A stretch of 64,000 nucleotides of DNA from Austwickia chelonae (GCF_003391095.1 NZ_CP031447.1:2232001-2296000), one strand, 5' to 3'; shown: positions 44,044 to 54,543, numbered from the stretch's first letter. Made by a program: numbers and translations. Notes: generated by a model from the letters alone, not told the origin.

Positions 44044-44597
44044 GCCAGCAGCCCCTTCTGCTCCACCAGCGGAGTTACCGACATCGCAGCTTCTTCTGCG
44101 GCCCGAGCCGCTTCACGGCGACGCCCAGGTGTGTACGGGGTGGCCATCATCTGGTCGTGCAAGGTGATGAGTGCGTTCAACAGCATCTCGGGGCGCGGCG
44201 GACAGCCCGGCAGGTAGACGTCGACCGGAACGATGTGGTCGACCCCTTGCACGATGGCGTAGTTGTTGAACATTCCACCAGAACTTGCGCAGACGCCCAT
44301 GGAGATGACCCACTTCGGCTCAGCCATCTGGTCGTAGACCTGCCGCACCACAGGGGCAAATTTCTGGCTGACCCGTCCTGCGACGATCATGCAGTCCGCT
44401 TGACGAGGAGTCGCCGCAAAACGCTCGGAACCGAAACGGGCGATGTCGTAGTCGGGGGTGCCCGACGCCATCATCTCGATGGCACAACAGGCCAGTCCGA
44501 AGGTAGCCGGCCAGATCGAGGTCTTGAGAAGGAAACCAATGGCCTCACTGACCTTGGTCGTGTAGACCCCTTGCGGGTATTTCTCGATGTCGACCAT
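44040..44597 (-). CDS. nuoB: NADH-quinone oxidoreductase subunit B
   Basis: 185 aa with the N2 cluster ligands: tandem Cys in [29 protein letters not shown] and [16 protein letters not shown]2 passes electrons to menaquinone. ATG 44597 ([20 protein letters not shown]) has GGAG about 10 nt upstream and follows the nuoA stop by 1 nt; an in-frame GTG 8 codons earlier inside nuoA is less likely. Confidence 0.96.
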   Translation of the reverse strand: MVDIEKYPQGVYTTKVSEAIGFLLKTSIWPATFGLACCAIEMMASGTPDYDIARFGSERFAATPRQADCMIVAGRVSQKFAPVVRQVYDQMAEPKWVISMGVCASSGGMFNNYAIVQGVDHIVPVDVYLPGCPPRPEMLLNALITLHDQMMATPYTPGRRREAARAAEEAAMSVTPLVEQKGLLA

Positions 44598-44598
44598 G

Positions 44599-44961
44599 TC
44601 AGTCCCACTCCAATCCGCCACGACGCCACACGTAGGCGTAGGCGATGAACACCGTCATCACGAAGAGCACCATCTCCACCAGGGCGAACAGCCCTAAGCG
44701 GTCGAAAGCCACCGCAAAGGGGAAGAGGAAGACCGACTCGATGTCGAAGATGATGAAGAGCATGGCCGTGGTGTAGTACTTAACGGGCACACGGCCCCCA
44801 GCCTCGGCATGCGGTGAAGGCTGGATCCCGCACTCGTAGGCATCGAGTTTCACCTTGTTGTAGCGGCGGGGCCCAACGAAATCGAAGAGCAGAACCGACG
44901 CGGCGGCAAACCCGATGCCACACGCGAGGAAGAACAGAATCGGAAGATAGGGGCTGGTCAT
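44599..44961 (-). CDS. nuoA: NADH-quinone oxidoreductase subunit A
   Basis: 120 aa, three helices; the conserved loop [20 protein letters not shown] followed by [20 protein letters not shown] is typical. First gene of nuoA-N. AAAGGGGAG lies 9 nt before ATG 44961. The 144-nt upstream gap should carry the operon promoter; TAGGAT (45087-45082) fits a -10 but has no good -35. Confidence 0.96.
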   Translation of the reverse strand: MTSPYLPILFFLACGIGFAAASVLLFDFVGPRRYNKVKLDAYECGIQPSPHAEAGGRVPVKYYTTAMLFIIFDIESVFLFPFAVAFDRLGLFALVEMVLFVMTVFIAYAYVWRRGGLEWD

Positions 44962-45105
44962 CTCGACGCGCTCCCCTTTCGGTGGATGTGGCGGCGGTGA
45001 ATCATCTTGTCCGTCTCGTCTGCAGTTTCTCGCAGGGTGATCGCACCGGAACGCAGGAACTCCGGTGTCCTCCCCCTAGATATCCTAGTGAATGTCACAG
45101 GAAGC

Positions 45106-46473
45106 TCAGGCCGAAGGAGCAATTCGCGACAAGGCTGTGATGAGCCTGTCGTCAATTCCTCCACCTCGCGGCTGAGCCAAATTGGCCATCGTCTTGAGAA
45201 GAACTCTCATCAACGGCGTGACCGGAAGACCGTACTTCACACACAAACGCATGACCTCAGGTTTTCCGATGAGTGCGGCAAATCCTCGGCCCAAGGAGTA
45301 ATAACCGCCGAGGTGTTCTTTCATCACCGAGTTGTATGACATGAGCACCCGCTCACGACCAGCGTCATCGGCCCGAGCCATCGCCTGCACGATGATCTCC
45401 GCAGCTGTTCTTCCGGCCTCCATCGCGTAGTCGATGCCCTCCCCGTTGAACGGGTTGACCATGCCTCCGGCGTCACCCACCAAAAGCAACCCGTCCGCAT
45501 AGAGCGGCTGGCGGTTGAAGGCCATCGGCAGCGCCGCACCCCGGATGGGCTGGGCCAGGGTCTCCTCGGTGAAAGTCCATTCCGCAGGCAAGGTGGCCAC
45601 CCATCGCCGCATCACATCCCGGTAGTCGACCCGACCGAATGCCGGCGAGGTATCGAGCATTCCCAGGCCCACATTCGCCGTGCCATCACCGCAGGCGAAG
45701 ATCCATCCGTACCCCGGGAGCAGGATGTCTTTCCCCGATGTCGCTGTTCCCGGTGTGCTCCGAGAGCCTTCCCCCTCCGGAACCCACAGCTCCAGCCAGG
45801 ACTCCATGTACTCGTCGTTCGTCCGCGCAGGCGACTCGTAGTAGGTACGGACCGCGACACCCATCGGCCGGTTGTCCCGTTTGGGGCGCCCCATCGACAT
45901 GGACAGCCGCGAGGAAACTCCATCAGCAGCGACCACGATCGGAGCACGAAAAGTAGCGGTCTCGCCGGTGGCACGGCCATCGCGCCCCATGATCTTGGCC
46001 GTCACACCCTGGATCCGCCCGGAGGAATCGTCCCGGATCGCTTCCTGGACATTGACCCCCTCCAGCAGGCGCACTCCCCGCCCTGCCGCATACCGAGCCA
46101 AGATCTCATCGAGCTCCTGGCGCTTGCGCACCATCCCGTACGGCGGGAAGTAGTCGGTCTCGGGCCAGTCCAGCTCGAAACGGCGCCCACCACCGACGAT
46201 ACGCAGACCCTTATTGCGGATCCACCCGTCCTCCTCGGATGTGGGAACACCCAGCTGTGCCAGTTCGCGAACTGCACGCGGGGTCAGTCCGTCTCCGCAG
46301 ATCTTGTCGCGGGGAAAATGTGCCTTCTCCAGCAGGAGGACATCCAGGCCGGCCATCGCCAAGTAGGCAGCGGTCGCGGAGCCACCCGGACCTGCGCCGA
46401 CCACGATGACGTCAGCGGTTTCAGCGGAACCGACGGCCTGCGGCGGATGAGAGTCAGTCACGGCGTCCTTCAA
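45106..46473 (-). CDS. Geranylgeranyl-reductase family flavoprotein, MenJ-like
   Basis: 455 aa. N-terminal FAD site VIVVGAGPGGSATAAYLAMA, then LLEKAHFPRDKICGDGLTPR with the family's conserved CGDG, and a second FAD motif LLLVGDAGGMVNPFNGEGID. Related mycobacterial MenJ saturates one isoprene unit of menaquinone; other relatives reduce geranylgeranyl groups of lipids or chlorophyll. Position between menG and nuoA favours the menaquinone role, giving a partially reduced MK pool. Confidence 0.85.
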   Translation of the reverse strand: MKDAVTDSHPPQAVGSAETADVIVVGAGPGGSATAAYLAMAGLDVLLLEKAHFPRDKICGDGLTPRAVRELAQLGVPTSEEDGWIRNKGLRIVGGGRRFELDWPETDYFPPYGMVRKRQELDEILARYAAGRGVRLLEGVNVQEAIRDDSSGRIQGVTAKIMGRDGRATGETATFRAPIVVAADGVSSRLSMSMGRPKRDNRPMGVAVRTYYESPARTNDEYMESWLELWVPEGEGSRSTPGTATSGKDILLPGYGWIFACGDGTANVGLGMLDTSPAFGRVDYRDVMRRWVATLPAEWTFTEETLAQPIRGAALPMAFNRQPLYADGLLLVGDAGGMVNPFNGEGIDYAMEAGRTAAEIIVQAMARADDAGRERVLMSYNSVMKEHLGGYYSLGRGFAALIGKPEVMRLCVKYGLPVTPLMRVLLKTMANLAQPRGGGIDDRLITALSRIAPSA

Positions 46474-46628
46474 GGGTCAGCTCGGAACGGGCTGGTCGGT
46501 ATCCGACCACACCGTCCCTCGCGGATTCACGCGGGGGCAAACGACTTGACCTTACCGGACTCCGGAGTGAGCGAAGCCACGGCAGACCAGCCATATCGAG
46601 AACGGGAGAAGGCAATCGGAAGGGTCCT

Positions 46629-47330
46629 TCAGCCTCGCACCGCTCGATGCAAAGCGACGATTCCTCCATTCAGGTTGCGCCACTGCACATCTCGCCAACC
46701 CGACTCCTGAATCGCTTCCGCGAGTTCCTCTTGGCACGGCCAGGACTGAATGGATTCAGCCAAGTACACATAGGACTCCGGGTTCGAGGAGAACTTGGAG
46801 GCCATCGCGGGGAGGGCCCCCATCAGATATTCCTGATAGACCCGCCGGAAGATCGGATTGACCGGTTGGGAGAACTCGTTGACGACCAGCCGGCCTCCGG
46901 GCCGGGTGACTCTGGCGAACTCCGTCAGCGCGCCCCGGTAGTTCTGCACATTGCGCAACCCGTAGGACATCGTGACAGCGTCGAAGGAAGCCTCCGCGAA
47001 AGGCAGCCGGGTGGCATCAGCCGCAACGAAAGGCAGTTCAGGATGTTGGGCCCGCCCCTGTCGGAGCATGCCCAGCGAGAAATCAGCCGGTACCACCTGC
47101 ACGCCTGCACGATGAAAAGGCATCGATGACGTGCCGGTTCCCGCCGCGATGTCCAACACCCGCTGGCCAGGACGTGCATCGACGGCAGCCACCAAAGCTC
47201 GGCGCCACAACCTGGCGATACCGCCAGTCATCACATCGTTCATCAGGTCGTAACGCGAAGCGACCTGATCGAACATCGACGCTACGTCACGGGGCTGCTT
47301 GTCGAGGCTGGCGCGATTCACAGTGGTCAT
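46629..47330 (-). CDS. menG: Demethylmenaquinone methyltransferase
   Basis: 233 aa SAM-dependent methyltransferase of the UbiE family: [20 protein letters not shown] at the start, SAM motif [16 protein letters not shown], then [20 protein letters not shown] and [20 protein letters not shown]. It methylates demethylmenaquinone in the last step of menaquinone synthesis. ATG 47330 begins the family-conserved sequence; upstream in-frame residues would overlap the menF promoter area and are not conserved. Confidence 0.94.
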   Translation of the reverse strand: MTTVNRASLDKQPRDVASMFDQVASRYDLMNDVMTGGIARLWRRALVAAVDARPGQRVLDIAAGTGTSSMPFHRAGVQVVPADFSLGMLRQGRAQHPELPFVAADATRLPFAEASFDAVTMSYGLRNVQNYRGALTEFARVTRPGGRLVVNEFSQPVNPIFRRVYQEYLMGALPAMASKFSSNPESYVYLAESIQSWPCQEELAEAIQESGWRDVQWRNLNGGIVALHRAVRG

Positions 47331-47447
47331 CCTCGCAGAAGACCAGAGCTTCCTGCGCGCCCTGGCGAGGACGCCCCTGTCCGGTCGCCGCGAGCTTTTC
47401 CCACCGATGGCGGACAGACACCAGCCAGAGATTATTCTGAACAGGAG

Positions 47448-48827
47448 ATGTACGACACCACTGACCACCCACCTCGCCAGCCGCTGCCCGAAGGCAGCGC
47501 AGCTGCCCTCTCCTTCCACACCCAGCCTCTACGACAGCCGGTAGACCTTCTGTCCGCCTTGCCCGGCCGAGTACCCGCCACGAAGAACCACGCCTGGGTC
47601 CGTGCAGGTCAGGGGAAGGTCGGCTGGGGCCAGGTCGCCTCACTCACCACGAGCGGGCCCGAACGGTTCAGCGAGGCGGAACAGTGGTGGCGTCAAGTGG
47701 TCACCCGCGCCGAGGTCACCTCGACAGAAGATCGCAGCCAGGCCCTGGAAGGCCCCCTGGCGTTCGGCTCCTTCGCCTTCGCCCATGACTCGAGACACGG
47801 TGGAATACTCAGCGTTCCCCAGGTGATCTTGCGCCGAGAAGGGGACAACTGCCTGCTGACCACGGTCGTCGATACCCTGACCGTACGCACAACCGCTGAG
47901 CTCCGGAATGCCCACTGCCGACTCGTCGAGTCATTCGCCGCAGGCCAAGGCAGCAACGACATGCCTCGGAATCCCCCATCACCCCCTGGCGAAACCGCGT
48001 TCTTCGACGGCGCCCTCTCTGGCCCCAGCTGGCAGGCCGTCGTCGCCCACGCCGTTGAACGTCTCTCCGATACCGACCTGGACAAGGTCGTCCTCGCCCG
48101 TGATCTACGGGTCGAGACCGAGAACCCGCTCTCCGTCCGATGGCTGCTCCGACGCTTGGCAGCCGACTACGCCCGTACGTGGGTCTTCGCCGTGGACGGA
48201 CTCGTCGGAGCCACCCCAGAGATGCTCTGCCGGTTGGAAAAAGGCCTGATCACCTCGCGAGTGCTGGCCGGAACCATCCAACGTACCGGGGACGACGAGC
48301 GTGACCTGGCGTTGTCGGCATCCCTCGCTCGCAGCAGCAAAGATCTCGAAGAACATGAATACGCGGTGCGTTCCGTCGCCGAGTCACTGGCAGCGCACTG
48401 CACCTCATTGAATACCCCTGAGGCGCCGTTCGTGCTGCATCTGCCCAATGTCATGCACCTGGCCACCGATGTCACTGGACGAACCTCTCACGGCGCGACT
48501 TCGCTTTCTTTGGCAGCCTCCCTGCACCCCTCGGCAGCAGTATGTGGAACCCCAGGTCCCCTAGCCGCCCAGACGATCAGTGAACTGGAGAACATGGACC
48601 GCGGACGGTACAGCGGCCCGGTCGGCTGGATCGGAGCCTCTGGTGACGGCGAGTGGGGAGTCGCGCTGCGGTGCGGCGCGTTGGACACGGAAAACGCTCA
48701 TCAAATGCGCATCTTCGCCGGCTGCGGAATCGTCTCTAGCTCGGATCCGGCTTCCGAGCTCGCCGAGTCCGACGCCAAACTGGTTCCTATGCGTTCAGCG
48801 CTCGCACCAGGCCAACTGGCTCCCTGA
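47448..48827 (+). CDS. menF: Isochorismate synthase
   Basis: 459 aa chorismate-utilising enzyme. The C-terminal catalytic domain has [56 protein letters not shown] and [20 protein letters not shown], ending in [20 protein letters not shown]. It converts chorismate to isochorismate, the first menaquinone-specific step; siderophore or salicylate roles are less likely because menD converges on it. Divergent from menG over 117 nt. Confidence 0.93.
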   Translation: MYDTTDHPPRQPLPEGSAAALSFHTQPLRQPVDLLSALPGRVPATKNHAWVRAGQGKVGWGQVASLTTSGPERFSEAEQWWRQVVTRAEVTSTEDRSQALEGPLAFGSFAFAHDSRHGGILSVPQVILRREGDNCLLTTVVDTLTVRTTAELRNAHCRLVESFAAGQGSNDMPRNPPSPPGETAFFDGALSGPSWQAVVAHAVERLSDTDLDKVVLARDLRVETENPLSVRWLLRRLAADYARTWVFAVDGLVGATPEMLCRLEKGLITSRVLAGTIQRTGDDERDLALSASLARSSKDLEEHEYAVRSVAESLAAHCTSLNTPEAPFVLHLPNVMHLATDVTGRTSHGATSLSLAASLHPSAAVCGTPGPLAAQTISELENMDRGRYSGPVGWIGASGDGEWGVALRCGALDTENAHQMRIFAGCGIVSSSDPASELAESDAKLVPMRSALAPGQLAP

Positions 48828-48848
48828 CCTCGGTTGGAGAAAGAAAGA

Positions 48849-48865
48849 CAGCTCACGAGGAGCTG
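48849..48865. terminator. Short hairpin between convergent menF and menD
   Basis: CAGCTC (48849-48854) and GAGCTG (48860-48865) flank ACGAG in the 66-nt gap. Only a 6-bp stem, so weak evidence for a shared terminator. Confidence 0.3.
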
Positions 48866-48893
48866 AGACCGCTCCTGGAGGATCTGCTCTGGA

Positions 48894-50645
48894 TCAACAG
48901 GTTGACAGGGACTGTTCTGCCACCGCGCGAAGCCGCCGACCGATCGTCCGGTGCTCCGAACGGTCCAGCTGTACTCGGATCACCCGTATCCCCTGTGGAG
49001 GCACCGACAACTCTTCGACCAGCGCTGATCTGTCCTGCACATCCACCGTGGAAACACCACTAGCCGCAGCGATCGCGGCGATATCTGCCCGAACCGGCGT
49101 GGCGAACACCCGGTCGAAGAAGCGTTCGCGGCCGGTTTCCCCATACTCCAAGGTCGCGAAGATACCTCCACCGGAATCATCGACCACGACGAAGGTGATA
49201 TCCGGTTCTGGCTCATCAGGCCCCAGCAGCAAAGCATTCGCATCGTGCAGGAAAGTCAGATCACCCATCAGGGCATACGTCGGGGCTTCCCCCGCCAATG
49301 CCAGACCACAGGCCGTGGCGACATTGCCATCGATACCGGCCAACCCCCGTGAAGCGAAAACCACCAGTTCGTCTGCAGAACGAGCCAGATCGACGTCCCT
49401 GGCCGCATTCGACGAACCCACGAACAGCCGAGAGCCCGCAGGAAGCGCAGCGATCACCGCCCTGGCCAAAGCAGGTCCGCTCGGCCAGAGCTCCTCAGAC
49501 TCCAAGAAATCTCCCAGCGCAACACCCAGTCTTCGACCGGCCTCGGCCCACGACAAGCTCCAGGCGCGGTCCTCCTCTGTCCGTGGGACATCGGGCCCGA
49601 CCTGCCGACGTGCTTGCCAGGCAGACCACGGATAGACCCGGGACAGCACATGACCGGGATCGGGCCAGGCCTGCGAAGAAGCGACAGACTCGACCCGGAC
49701 GCCGGAGATCCGTAGCAAAGCAGCCAGCGGACGCGTCAAAGTAGGCCGGCCGAACACCAGGATCCGTTCGGGAAGATGAGAGTTCAGGAATTCCGGGACC
49801 GTCGCTACCAGCGGTCCGTGAGGAATGACCCCCTGTGGGCTCCGACGCCCGAAAGGCTCAGCGACCACCGGCCACCCCATCGCCTGCGCGCTGTCGACCA
49901 CATCAGCACAGACCTGCGGATCGTCCAGATCTCCCAGCACGACCAGGGTGCGTGGGACATCGAGCAACGGATCCACTGCGGCCGCCGCCTCGAACGCCGG
50001 GCTGCTCTTCGTCTCCGCGCCGGTCACGGTCCATGCTCTGCCGTCCGGCCGGCCGTCCAACGCTTCGGGCCACAGCTGGGGGGACTCCGAGAGATCCGGG
50101 AGGAGAGGATCCCGGAAGGGAATGTTGACGTGAACCGGTCCTGGCTGTCCTCCGAGATCACCGATAGCAGCCGACCATGCCCGGTCCAGACACGAACGCC
50201 AGACTGCTTGCTGCCCCACTCGACGCTCGGGAACTCCCAAATCATGAGCCCAGCGCACAGCAGCACCGAAAAGCTTCACCTGGTCCATGGTCTGGTTGGC
50301 TCCGGTACCGCGCAGCTCCGGAGGACGATCGGCGCTCAACACCAACAGAGGCACTCCGGCGGTGTCGGCTTCCAAGACAGCCGGATGCAGATTGGCCACA
50401 GCTGTCCCTGAGGTCGTCACCACGACCGCGGGGGTACGGGTCTCCTTCGCCAGCCCTACGGCGAGAAAAGCGGCGCTGCGTTCATCCACCCGCACGTGCA
50501 AGACCAGCCGTCCGGCAGCATCGGCGTCGGCCAAGGCGTAGGCGAGCGGTGCGGATCGAGATCCTGGGCAGAGCACAGCGTGCCGAAGCCCGAGCCTGAT
50601 CAGCTCATCGACCATCACAGCGGCACAGGCCGTCGACGGATTCAT
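48894..50645 (-). CDS. menD: 2-succinyl-5-enolpyruvyl-6-hydroxy-3-cyclohexene-1-carboxylate (SEPHCHC) synthase
   Basis: 583 aa ThDP enzyme. HAVLCPGSRSAPLAYALADA, RVDERSAAFLAVGLAKETRT and VVTTSGTAVANLHPAVLEAD are MenD hallmarks; the ThDP motif follows in MGDLTFLHDANALLLGPDEP. It joins isochorismate and 2-oxoglutarate. Starts at ATG 50645 (MNPSTACAAVMVDELIRLGL), which overlaps the upstream PfkB-fold gene's stop as ATGA; a longer frame is rejected. Confidence 0.95.
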   Translation of the reverse strand: MNPSTACAAVMVDELIRLGLRHAVLCPGSRSAPLAYALADADAAGRLVLHVRVDERSAAFLAVGLAKETRTPAVVVTTSGTAVANLHPAVLEADTAGVPLLVLSADRPPELRGTGANQTMDQVKLFGAAVRWAHDLGVPERRVGQQAVWRSCLDRAWSAAIGDLGGQPGPVHVNIPFRDPLLPDLSESPQLWPEALDGRPDGRAWTVTGAETKSSPAFEAAAAVDPLLDVPRTLVVLGDLDDPQVCADVVDSAQAMGWPVVAEPFGRRSPQGVIPHGPLVATVPEFLNSHLPERILVFGRPTLTRPLAALLRISGVRVESVASSQAWPDPGHVLSRVYPWSAWQARRQVGPDVPRTEEDRAWSLSWAEAGRRLGVALGDFLESEELWPSGPALARAVIAALPAGSRLFVGSSNAARDVDLARSADELVVFASRGLAGIDGNVATACGLALAGEAPTYALMGDLTFLHDANALLLGPDEPEPDITFVVVDDSGGGIFATLEYGETGRERFFDRVFATPVRADIAAIAAASGVSTVDVQDRSALVEELSVPPQGIRVIRVQLDRSEHRTIGRRLRAVAEQSLSTC

Positions 50646-51622
50646 CCCAGTTCCTCCACGTCCAGGCGCAGATGTGTCCACGGCCTGAGCGTCTGCCATG
50701 GTGCGCCGCCGGGGTCGGAGGCCGCCGAGTCGGCGTCCGTCCTTCCCGGATCGTCCGGTGCCGCGACGAGTTCTCCCACCGCGGCCAATGCAGCCTGTGC
50801 CGCCTGAGGTCGATCGTCGCCACAGGCGAGGCGCCCGGCGATCGTACCTGCCAGCACGGCATGTCCCCGCTCGTCGGAGATGATCCGGTCTGCAGTCCGA
50901 TGATCTACCGATGGCGCCACATAGGTCTGCCCGTCCCAGGAAAGACCGTGTCCGGGAAGGGTCACGCACAACGAAGGCGGGAGCTCACCCGTCTCGGCCA
51001 GGAGCATCGCCCCTTGCCGATCCACCACAGCGACATCGACCAACCGCAGATCGAGCTGGTGGGGAGGTATCGGGTAGGGCGCAAGAAGAGCCACGATCTG
51101 CATGTCCAATTCGTAAGCGGTGCAGATCAACTGTTCAGCCACGGCGAGCGCCGACCATTCGACGAGAAGCACATCGCCCGGTTCGCATCGGTCAAGAGCA
51201 CGGACTGTGGCTGCGGCCGGTACGGCCCAGCCCGCTCCGGGCAGGACCAACAGGGACGGTTCCCCCTTGCTGAAGCGGTGTTCAGGCGGAGCCGCAGGCC
51301 TTTCCGGGCAGTGTCCTTCGACGGTCGTCGAACGGATCAACCTGGCGGTAGGCCCGTTCAACGGCAGGACCCCGGTGACGTCGACATCAGCTCGTGCCAG
51401 GTGCTGTCGGCAGAGCGTACCGGCACGATCGCTGCCGACTGTGGCGATGCATCGGGATAGGGCGCCCGTCGCAGCGGCTGCCGCCGAAGACCAGGCAGCA
51501 GCTCCGCCGACAGCAACGCTGGCTCGTTCTGCGACGTCGACCGACCCGTCGACGACTATCCGACGTAGATGAACGGTCTCCTCGAGTCCGAGGCCACCGA
51601 CCACGACGACCTGTCCGCTCAT
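50642..51622 (-). CDS. PfkB/ribokinase-fold protein with degenerate active site
   Basis: 326 aa. The N-terminal half matches the PfkB fold (VVVVGGLGLEETVHL, then VAVGGAAAWSSAAAAATGAL and VGSDRAGTLCRQHLARADVD). The C-terminal signature, normally DTTGAGDAFVAG, reads IISDERGHAVLAGTIAG: Gly-Ala-Gly-Asp is replaced by Glu251-Arg-Gly-His254, removing the catalytic base and anion hole. It is therefore probably not a sugar kinase. It is coupled to menD (4-nt overlap) and follows tsaD by 53 nt. A nucleotide sensor or structural role is possible; function unknown. Confidence 0.75.
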   Translation of the reverse strand: MSGQVVVVGGLGLEETVHLRRIVVDGSVDVAERASVAVGGAAAWSSAAAAATGALSRCIATVGSDRAGTLCRQHLARADVDVTGVLPLNGPTARLIRSTTVEGHCPERPAAPPEHRFSKGEPSLLVLPGAGWAVPAAATVRALDRCEPGDVLLVEWSALAVAEQLICTAYELDMQIVALLAPYPIPPHQLDLRLVDVAVVDRQGAMLLAETGELPPSLCVTLPGHGLSWDGQTYVAPSVDHRTADRIISDERGHAVLAGTIAGRLACGDDRPQAAQAALAAVGELVAAPDDPGRTDADSAASDPGGAPWQTLRPWTHLRLDVEELG

Positions 51623-51675
51623 GACATGCTCCCTCGTCCCGCAGGTCTGCGGGGTGTTCGTGGATCAGCAGCCTC

Positions 51676-52761
51676 TCAGACGAGCACCTGGGCCACAGTC
51701 ATCGAGGAATCTGCGGTCAGGTCCATCTGCGACGGCTGGTGGCCTTTCATGACCATCTGCGCTCCGAGGGCTGCGATCATGGCTCCGTTGTCCGTGCACA
51801 ACCCAGGTCGAGGCACCCGCAGCCGGATCCCGGCTTGCTTGCACCGTTCTTCGGCCAAGGCCCGCAAACGGGAGTTGGCGGCCACTCCACCGCCGATCTG
51901 TAGGTCGGCGACTCCGTGTTCCCGACAGGCCAGGACGGCTTTCCTCGTCAACACGTCGGTCACCGCCTCCTGGAAGCTGGCTGCGACGTCGGCGACCGGG
52001 ATGTGTTGCCCGCTGCCTTGGGCTTCCACCCACCGGGCCACGGCCGTTTTCAGCCCGGAGAAGCTGAAGTCGTACCGGTGTCTCTCCATGTCGCGTCCAC
52101 TGGTCAGCCCGCGAGGGAAATGAACGAAGGCCGGGTTTCCCGGTCCTGCTTGCGGGTCGACACCGGGGACACCAGCCATCCCTCGAGCGGCCTTGTCGAC
52201 CCAGGGACCTCCGGGGAAGGGTAGTCCGAGAACCCGGGCCACCTTGTCGAAGGCTTCCCCTGCTGCGTCGTCGATGGTGTCTCCCAGGCTGGTGATATCG
52301 CTGGTGACGTCCTTGACCAGGAGAAGGGACGAATGTCCTCCGGAGACCAGGAGCGCCACGGTGGGCTCCGGCAGCGGTCCGTGTTCCAAGATGTCCACAG
52401 CCACGTGACCGGCCAGGTGGTTCACCCCGTAGAGCGGCTTGTCGAGGGAGGCTGCCAGTGCTTTCGCCGCAGCTGTGCCCACCATGAGTGCTCCCGCAAG
52501 GCCCGGCCCTGCGGTCACCGCGATGGCGTCCAGGTCCGTCAGTCGGACGTCGGCTTCCCTGCAGGCCCGTTCGAGGGTCGGGACCATTGCCTCGACATGT
52601 GCCCGGCTGGCGACCTCGGGGACGACACCGCCATATCGTGCGTGTTGTTCGACGCTGCTGGCGACGGCGTCGCACAGAAGGGTCTCACCGCGGACGATCC
52701 CGATGCCGGTTTCGTCACAGCTACTCTCGATCCCGAGGACGAGCGGCCCATCAGACGTCAT
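51676..52761 (-). CDS. tsaD: tRNA N6-adenosine threonylcarbamoyltransferase TsaD
   Basis: 361 aa ASKHA-fold enzyme: [14 protein letters not shown] at the start, metal ligands His115 and His119 ([13 protein letters not shown]), and [15 protein letters not shown]. It transfers threonylcarbamoyl to A37 of ANN-decoding tRNAs to make t6A, working with TsaB and TsaE, both encoded just upstream. ATG 52761 overlaps rimI by 11 nt. Confidence 0.96.
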   Translation of the reverse strand: MTSDGPLVLGIESSCDETGIGIVRGETLLCDAVASSVEQHARYGGVVPEVASRAHVEAMVPTLERACREADVRLTDLDAIAVTAGPGLAGALMVGTAAAKALAASLDKPLYGVNHLAGHVAVDILEHGPLPEPTVALLVSGGHSSLLLVKDVTSDITSLGDTIDDAAGEAFDKVARVLGLPFPGGPWVDKAARGMAGVPGVDPQAGPGNPAFVHFPRGLTSGRDMERHRYDFSFSGLKTAVARWVEAQGSGQHIPVADVAASFQEAVTDVLTRKAVLACREHGVADLQIGGGVAANSRLRALAEERCKQAGIRLRVPRPGLCTDNGAMIAALGAQMVMKGHQPSQMDLTADSSMTVAQVLV

Positions 52762-53272
52762 CGCACAGTTCCTTTCGCATGATGTAGGCGTCCACGTCAC
52801 CGGGTTGGTAATACCGTCTCCGGACGGACAAGCGTGTGAATCCTGCTGTTCCGTACAAACCGATCGCGACGACGTTGTCTGCGCGTACCTCGAGCATCAG
52901 ATACCGTGCCCCGGATTCCTGTGCCGTCGCCGTCATCCAGGCAAGGAGAGCCTGCCCGTACCCTTGGCCCTGCGATCCCGGGTCCACGGCCACGGTCATC
53001 ACATCGGCGACCTCGCCGCCGAGGTCCAAGCCCGCATATCCGAGGATCGTTCCTGCAGACTCGATCACGGTATAAGCCCGTCGTGGCCGCCCGGCCAGCT
53101 CAGACCACCAGGTGCTCTCGCTCCAGGCATCGTCCTCGAAGAGGTCTGTGTCCAACTGGGCCAGGGTCGGGATGTCCTGCCAACGCATCGCCCGCAGGAC
53201 TATCTCGGCAGAGTCTCCAGAGCCCCGAGGAAGAGCTGGTTGCGTCGCGCTGCCGGTCCTACCGGCATTCAT
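52751..53272 (-). CDS. rimI: Ribosomal protein alanine N-acetyltransferase RimI-like
   Basis: 173 aa [24 protein letters not shown] at the start of the domain, acetyl-CoA motif A in [20 protein letters not shown], and motif [22 protein letters not shown]. coli RimI acetylates S18; the cluster with tsaB and tsaD is conserved, but the substrate here is inferred. ATG 53272 overlaps the tsaB stop by 4 nt. Confidence 0.87.
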   Translation of the reverse strand: MNAGRTGSATQPALPRGSGDSAEIVLRAMRWQDIPTLAQLDTDLFEDDAWSESTWWSELAGRPRRAYTVIESAGTILGYAGLDLGGEVADVMTVAVDPGSQGQGYGQALLAWMTATAQESGARYLMLEVRADNVVAIGLYGTAGFTRLSVRRRYYQPGDVDAYIMRKELCDDV

Positions 53273-53952
53273 CGCCCGGCCGGGGTCACCGGCTTGGCCT
53301 GGGTGGGCACCGCATCGGGACGACGAAGGTAGTCGGGGTCGGCAGCGCTCAACGTCCGCCCGGACTGGAGTAGACGGACCGCAAGATCGGCCATCGCTCC
53401 GCCGTCCACGTCGAGGACCTCCCATCCTTGACGGAGAACCTCCGGGTAGAGGAGTGGCCCTCGGCCCACACAAGGAAGCTCTCTGACCTGCTCAGGAAGC
53501 TCGGCAGGACGGGTCACGGCTGGCCCGTGGCAGCGCTCGGCCAGTCCCGAGACGACACGGTAGGTGGCCCAGTACACCTCTTTGCGACGGGCGTCCGTAG
53601 CGACGAGGAACTCCTGCCCCTCGTCGGCCGAACCGTCGAGGACCATCCGGTGTGCCAGAGCATCCAGGCTGCACACTCCTGCAGCGGTAAGGCCCACGGA
53701 CCAGGCGAAGACCTGGGCCGTCACCAGCCCCACCCGCAGCCCGGTGAACGGCCCTGGTCCTGTTCCACCGACGACGTGGGTGACGTCCTGTGGCAGGGCA
53801 CCGACCCTGCGGAGGACCTCGTTCACCGAAGGAGCGAGCCGTTCGGCATGTGCTCGGACGTCGATCGTGGATTCACTCGCCACGATGGACCGACCATCGT
53901 GCACACCCACGGTGATGGCACTCGTCGAGGTATCACAAGCCAGCAGAAGCAC
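53269..53952 (-). CDS. tsaB: TsaB, partner of TsaD in t6A synthesis
   Basis: 227 aa ASKHA-fold: LLLACDTSTSAITVGVHDGR, then HAERLAPSVNEVLRRVG and VVGGTGPGPFTGLRVGLVTA, typical of TsaB/YeaZ. It lacks catalysis and forms the TsaB-TsaD heterodimer. Ends with the rimI overlap; tsaE lies 66 nt upstream. Confidence 0.94.
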   Translation of the reverse strand: MLLLACDTSTSAITVGVHDGRSIVASESTIDVRAHAERLAPSVNEVLRRVGALPQDVTHVVGGTGPGPFTGLRVGLVTAQVFAWSVGLTAAGVCSLDALAHRMVLDGSADEGQEFLVATDARRKEVYWATYRVVSGLAERCHGPAVTRPAELPEQVRELPCVGRGPLLYPEVLRQGWEVLDVDGGAMADLAVRLLQSGRTLSAADPDYLRRPDAVPTQAKPVTPAGR

Positions 53953-54018
53953 GTGTTCCAGGCTAGACCATCCTGGGACGAGCCCGGACCAGGATCGGTG
54001 GGGCCCACACCTCGCCTG

Positions 54019-54543
54019 TTACCTGATGGCGTCGGGCGATCCCTCCCAGCGCGGACCGTGACCGACCGCCCGCACGGTACGCGGATCGGTGACCTCGCCC
54101 TCTGATTCCTCGGCACCGCACAGTTCAGGGCCCTCATCGGCGAGCGCCCGCCGCAGGTCGACCTCAAGCCAGCTGTCAGCCAGGGTCTCGGCCATGCCGT
54201 GACCCCATTCGACGACGGTGATGCTTCGGTCGATGGAAGCGTCGAGGTCCAGGTCTTCCAGTTCGAGGGCTCCACCGATCCGGTAGGCGTCGACGTGTAC
54301 CAGGTCCGGCCCGTCCACCAGGGAAGGATGGATGCGGGCGATCACGAAGGTGGGACTGGTGATGGGCCCACGCACCTGCAGCCCCTCGGCAAGCCCTTGG
54401 GTGAGGGTGGTCTTCCCTGCGCCTAGCTCCCCGGTGAGCAGAACGACGTCCCCGGCCTGCAGCAGAGCGGCCAGTTCACGTCCCCAGGACCTGGTGTCTT
54501 CCGCGTCGACCAGTGTTCGTCTTGCCGAGACCTCGACACTCAC
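54019..54543 (-). CDS. tsaE: TsaE, ATPase of the t6A complex
   Basis: 174 aa P-loop protein: Walker A in LTGELGAGKTTLTQGLAEGL, then VRGPITSPTFVIARIHP and a Walker B-like VVEWGHGMAE. It drives turnover of the TsaBD complex. The C-terminal 40 residues (after LEVDLRRALADEG) are a charged tail. Start is GTG 54543 with GGAGGGG 7 nt upstream. Confidence 0.93.
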   Translation of the reverse strand: MSVEVSARRTLVDAEDTRSWGRELAALLQAGDVVLLTGELGAGKTTLTQGLAEGLQVRGPITSPTFVIARIHPSLVDGPDLVHVDAYRIGGALELEDLDLDASIDRSITVVEWGHGMAETLADSWLEVDLRRALADEGPELCGAEESEGEVTDPRTVRAVGHGPRWEGSPDAIR

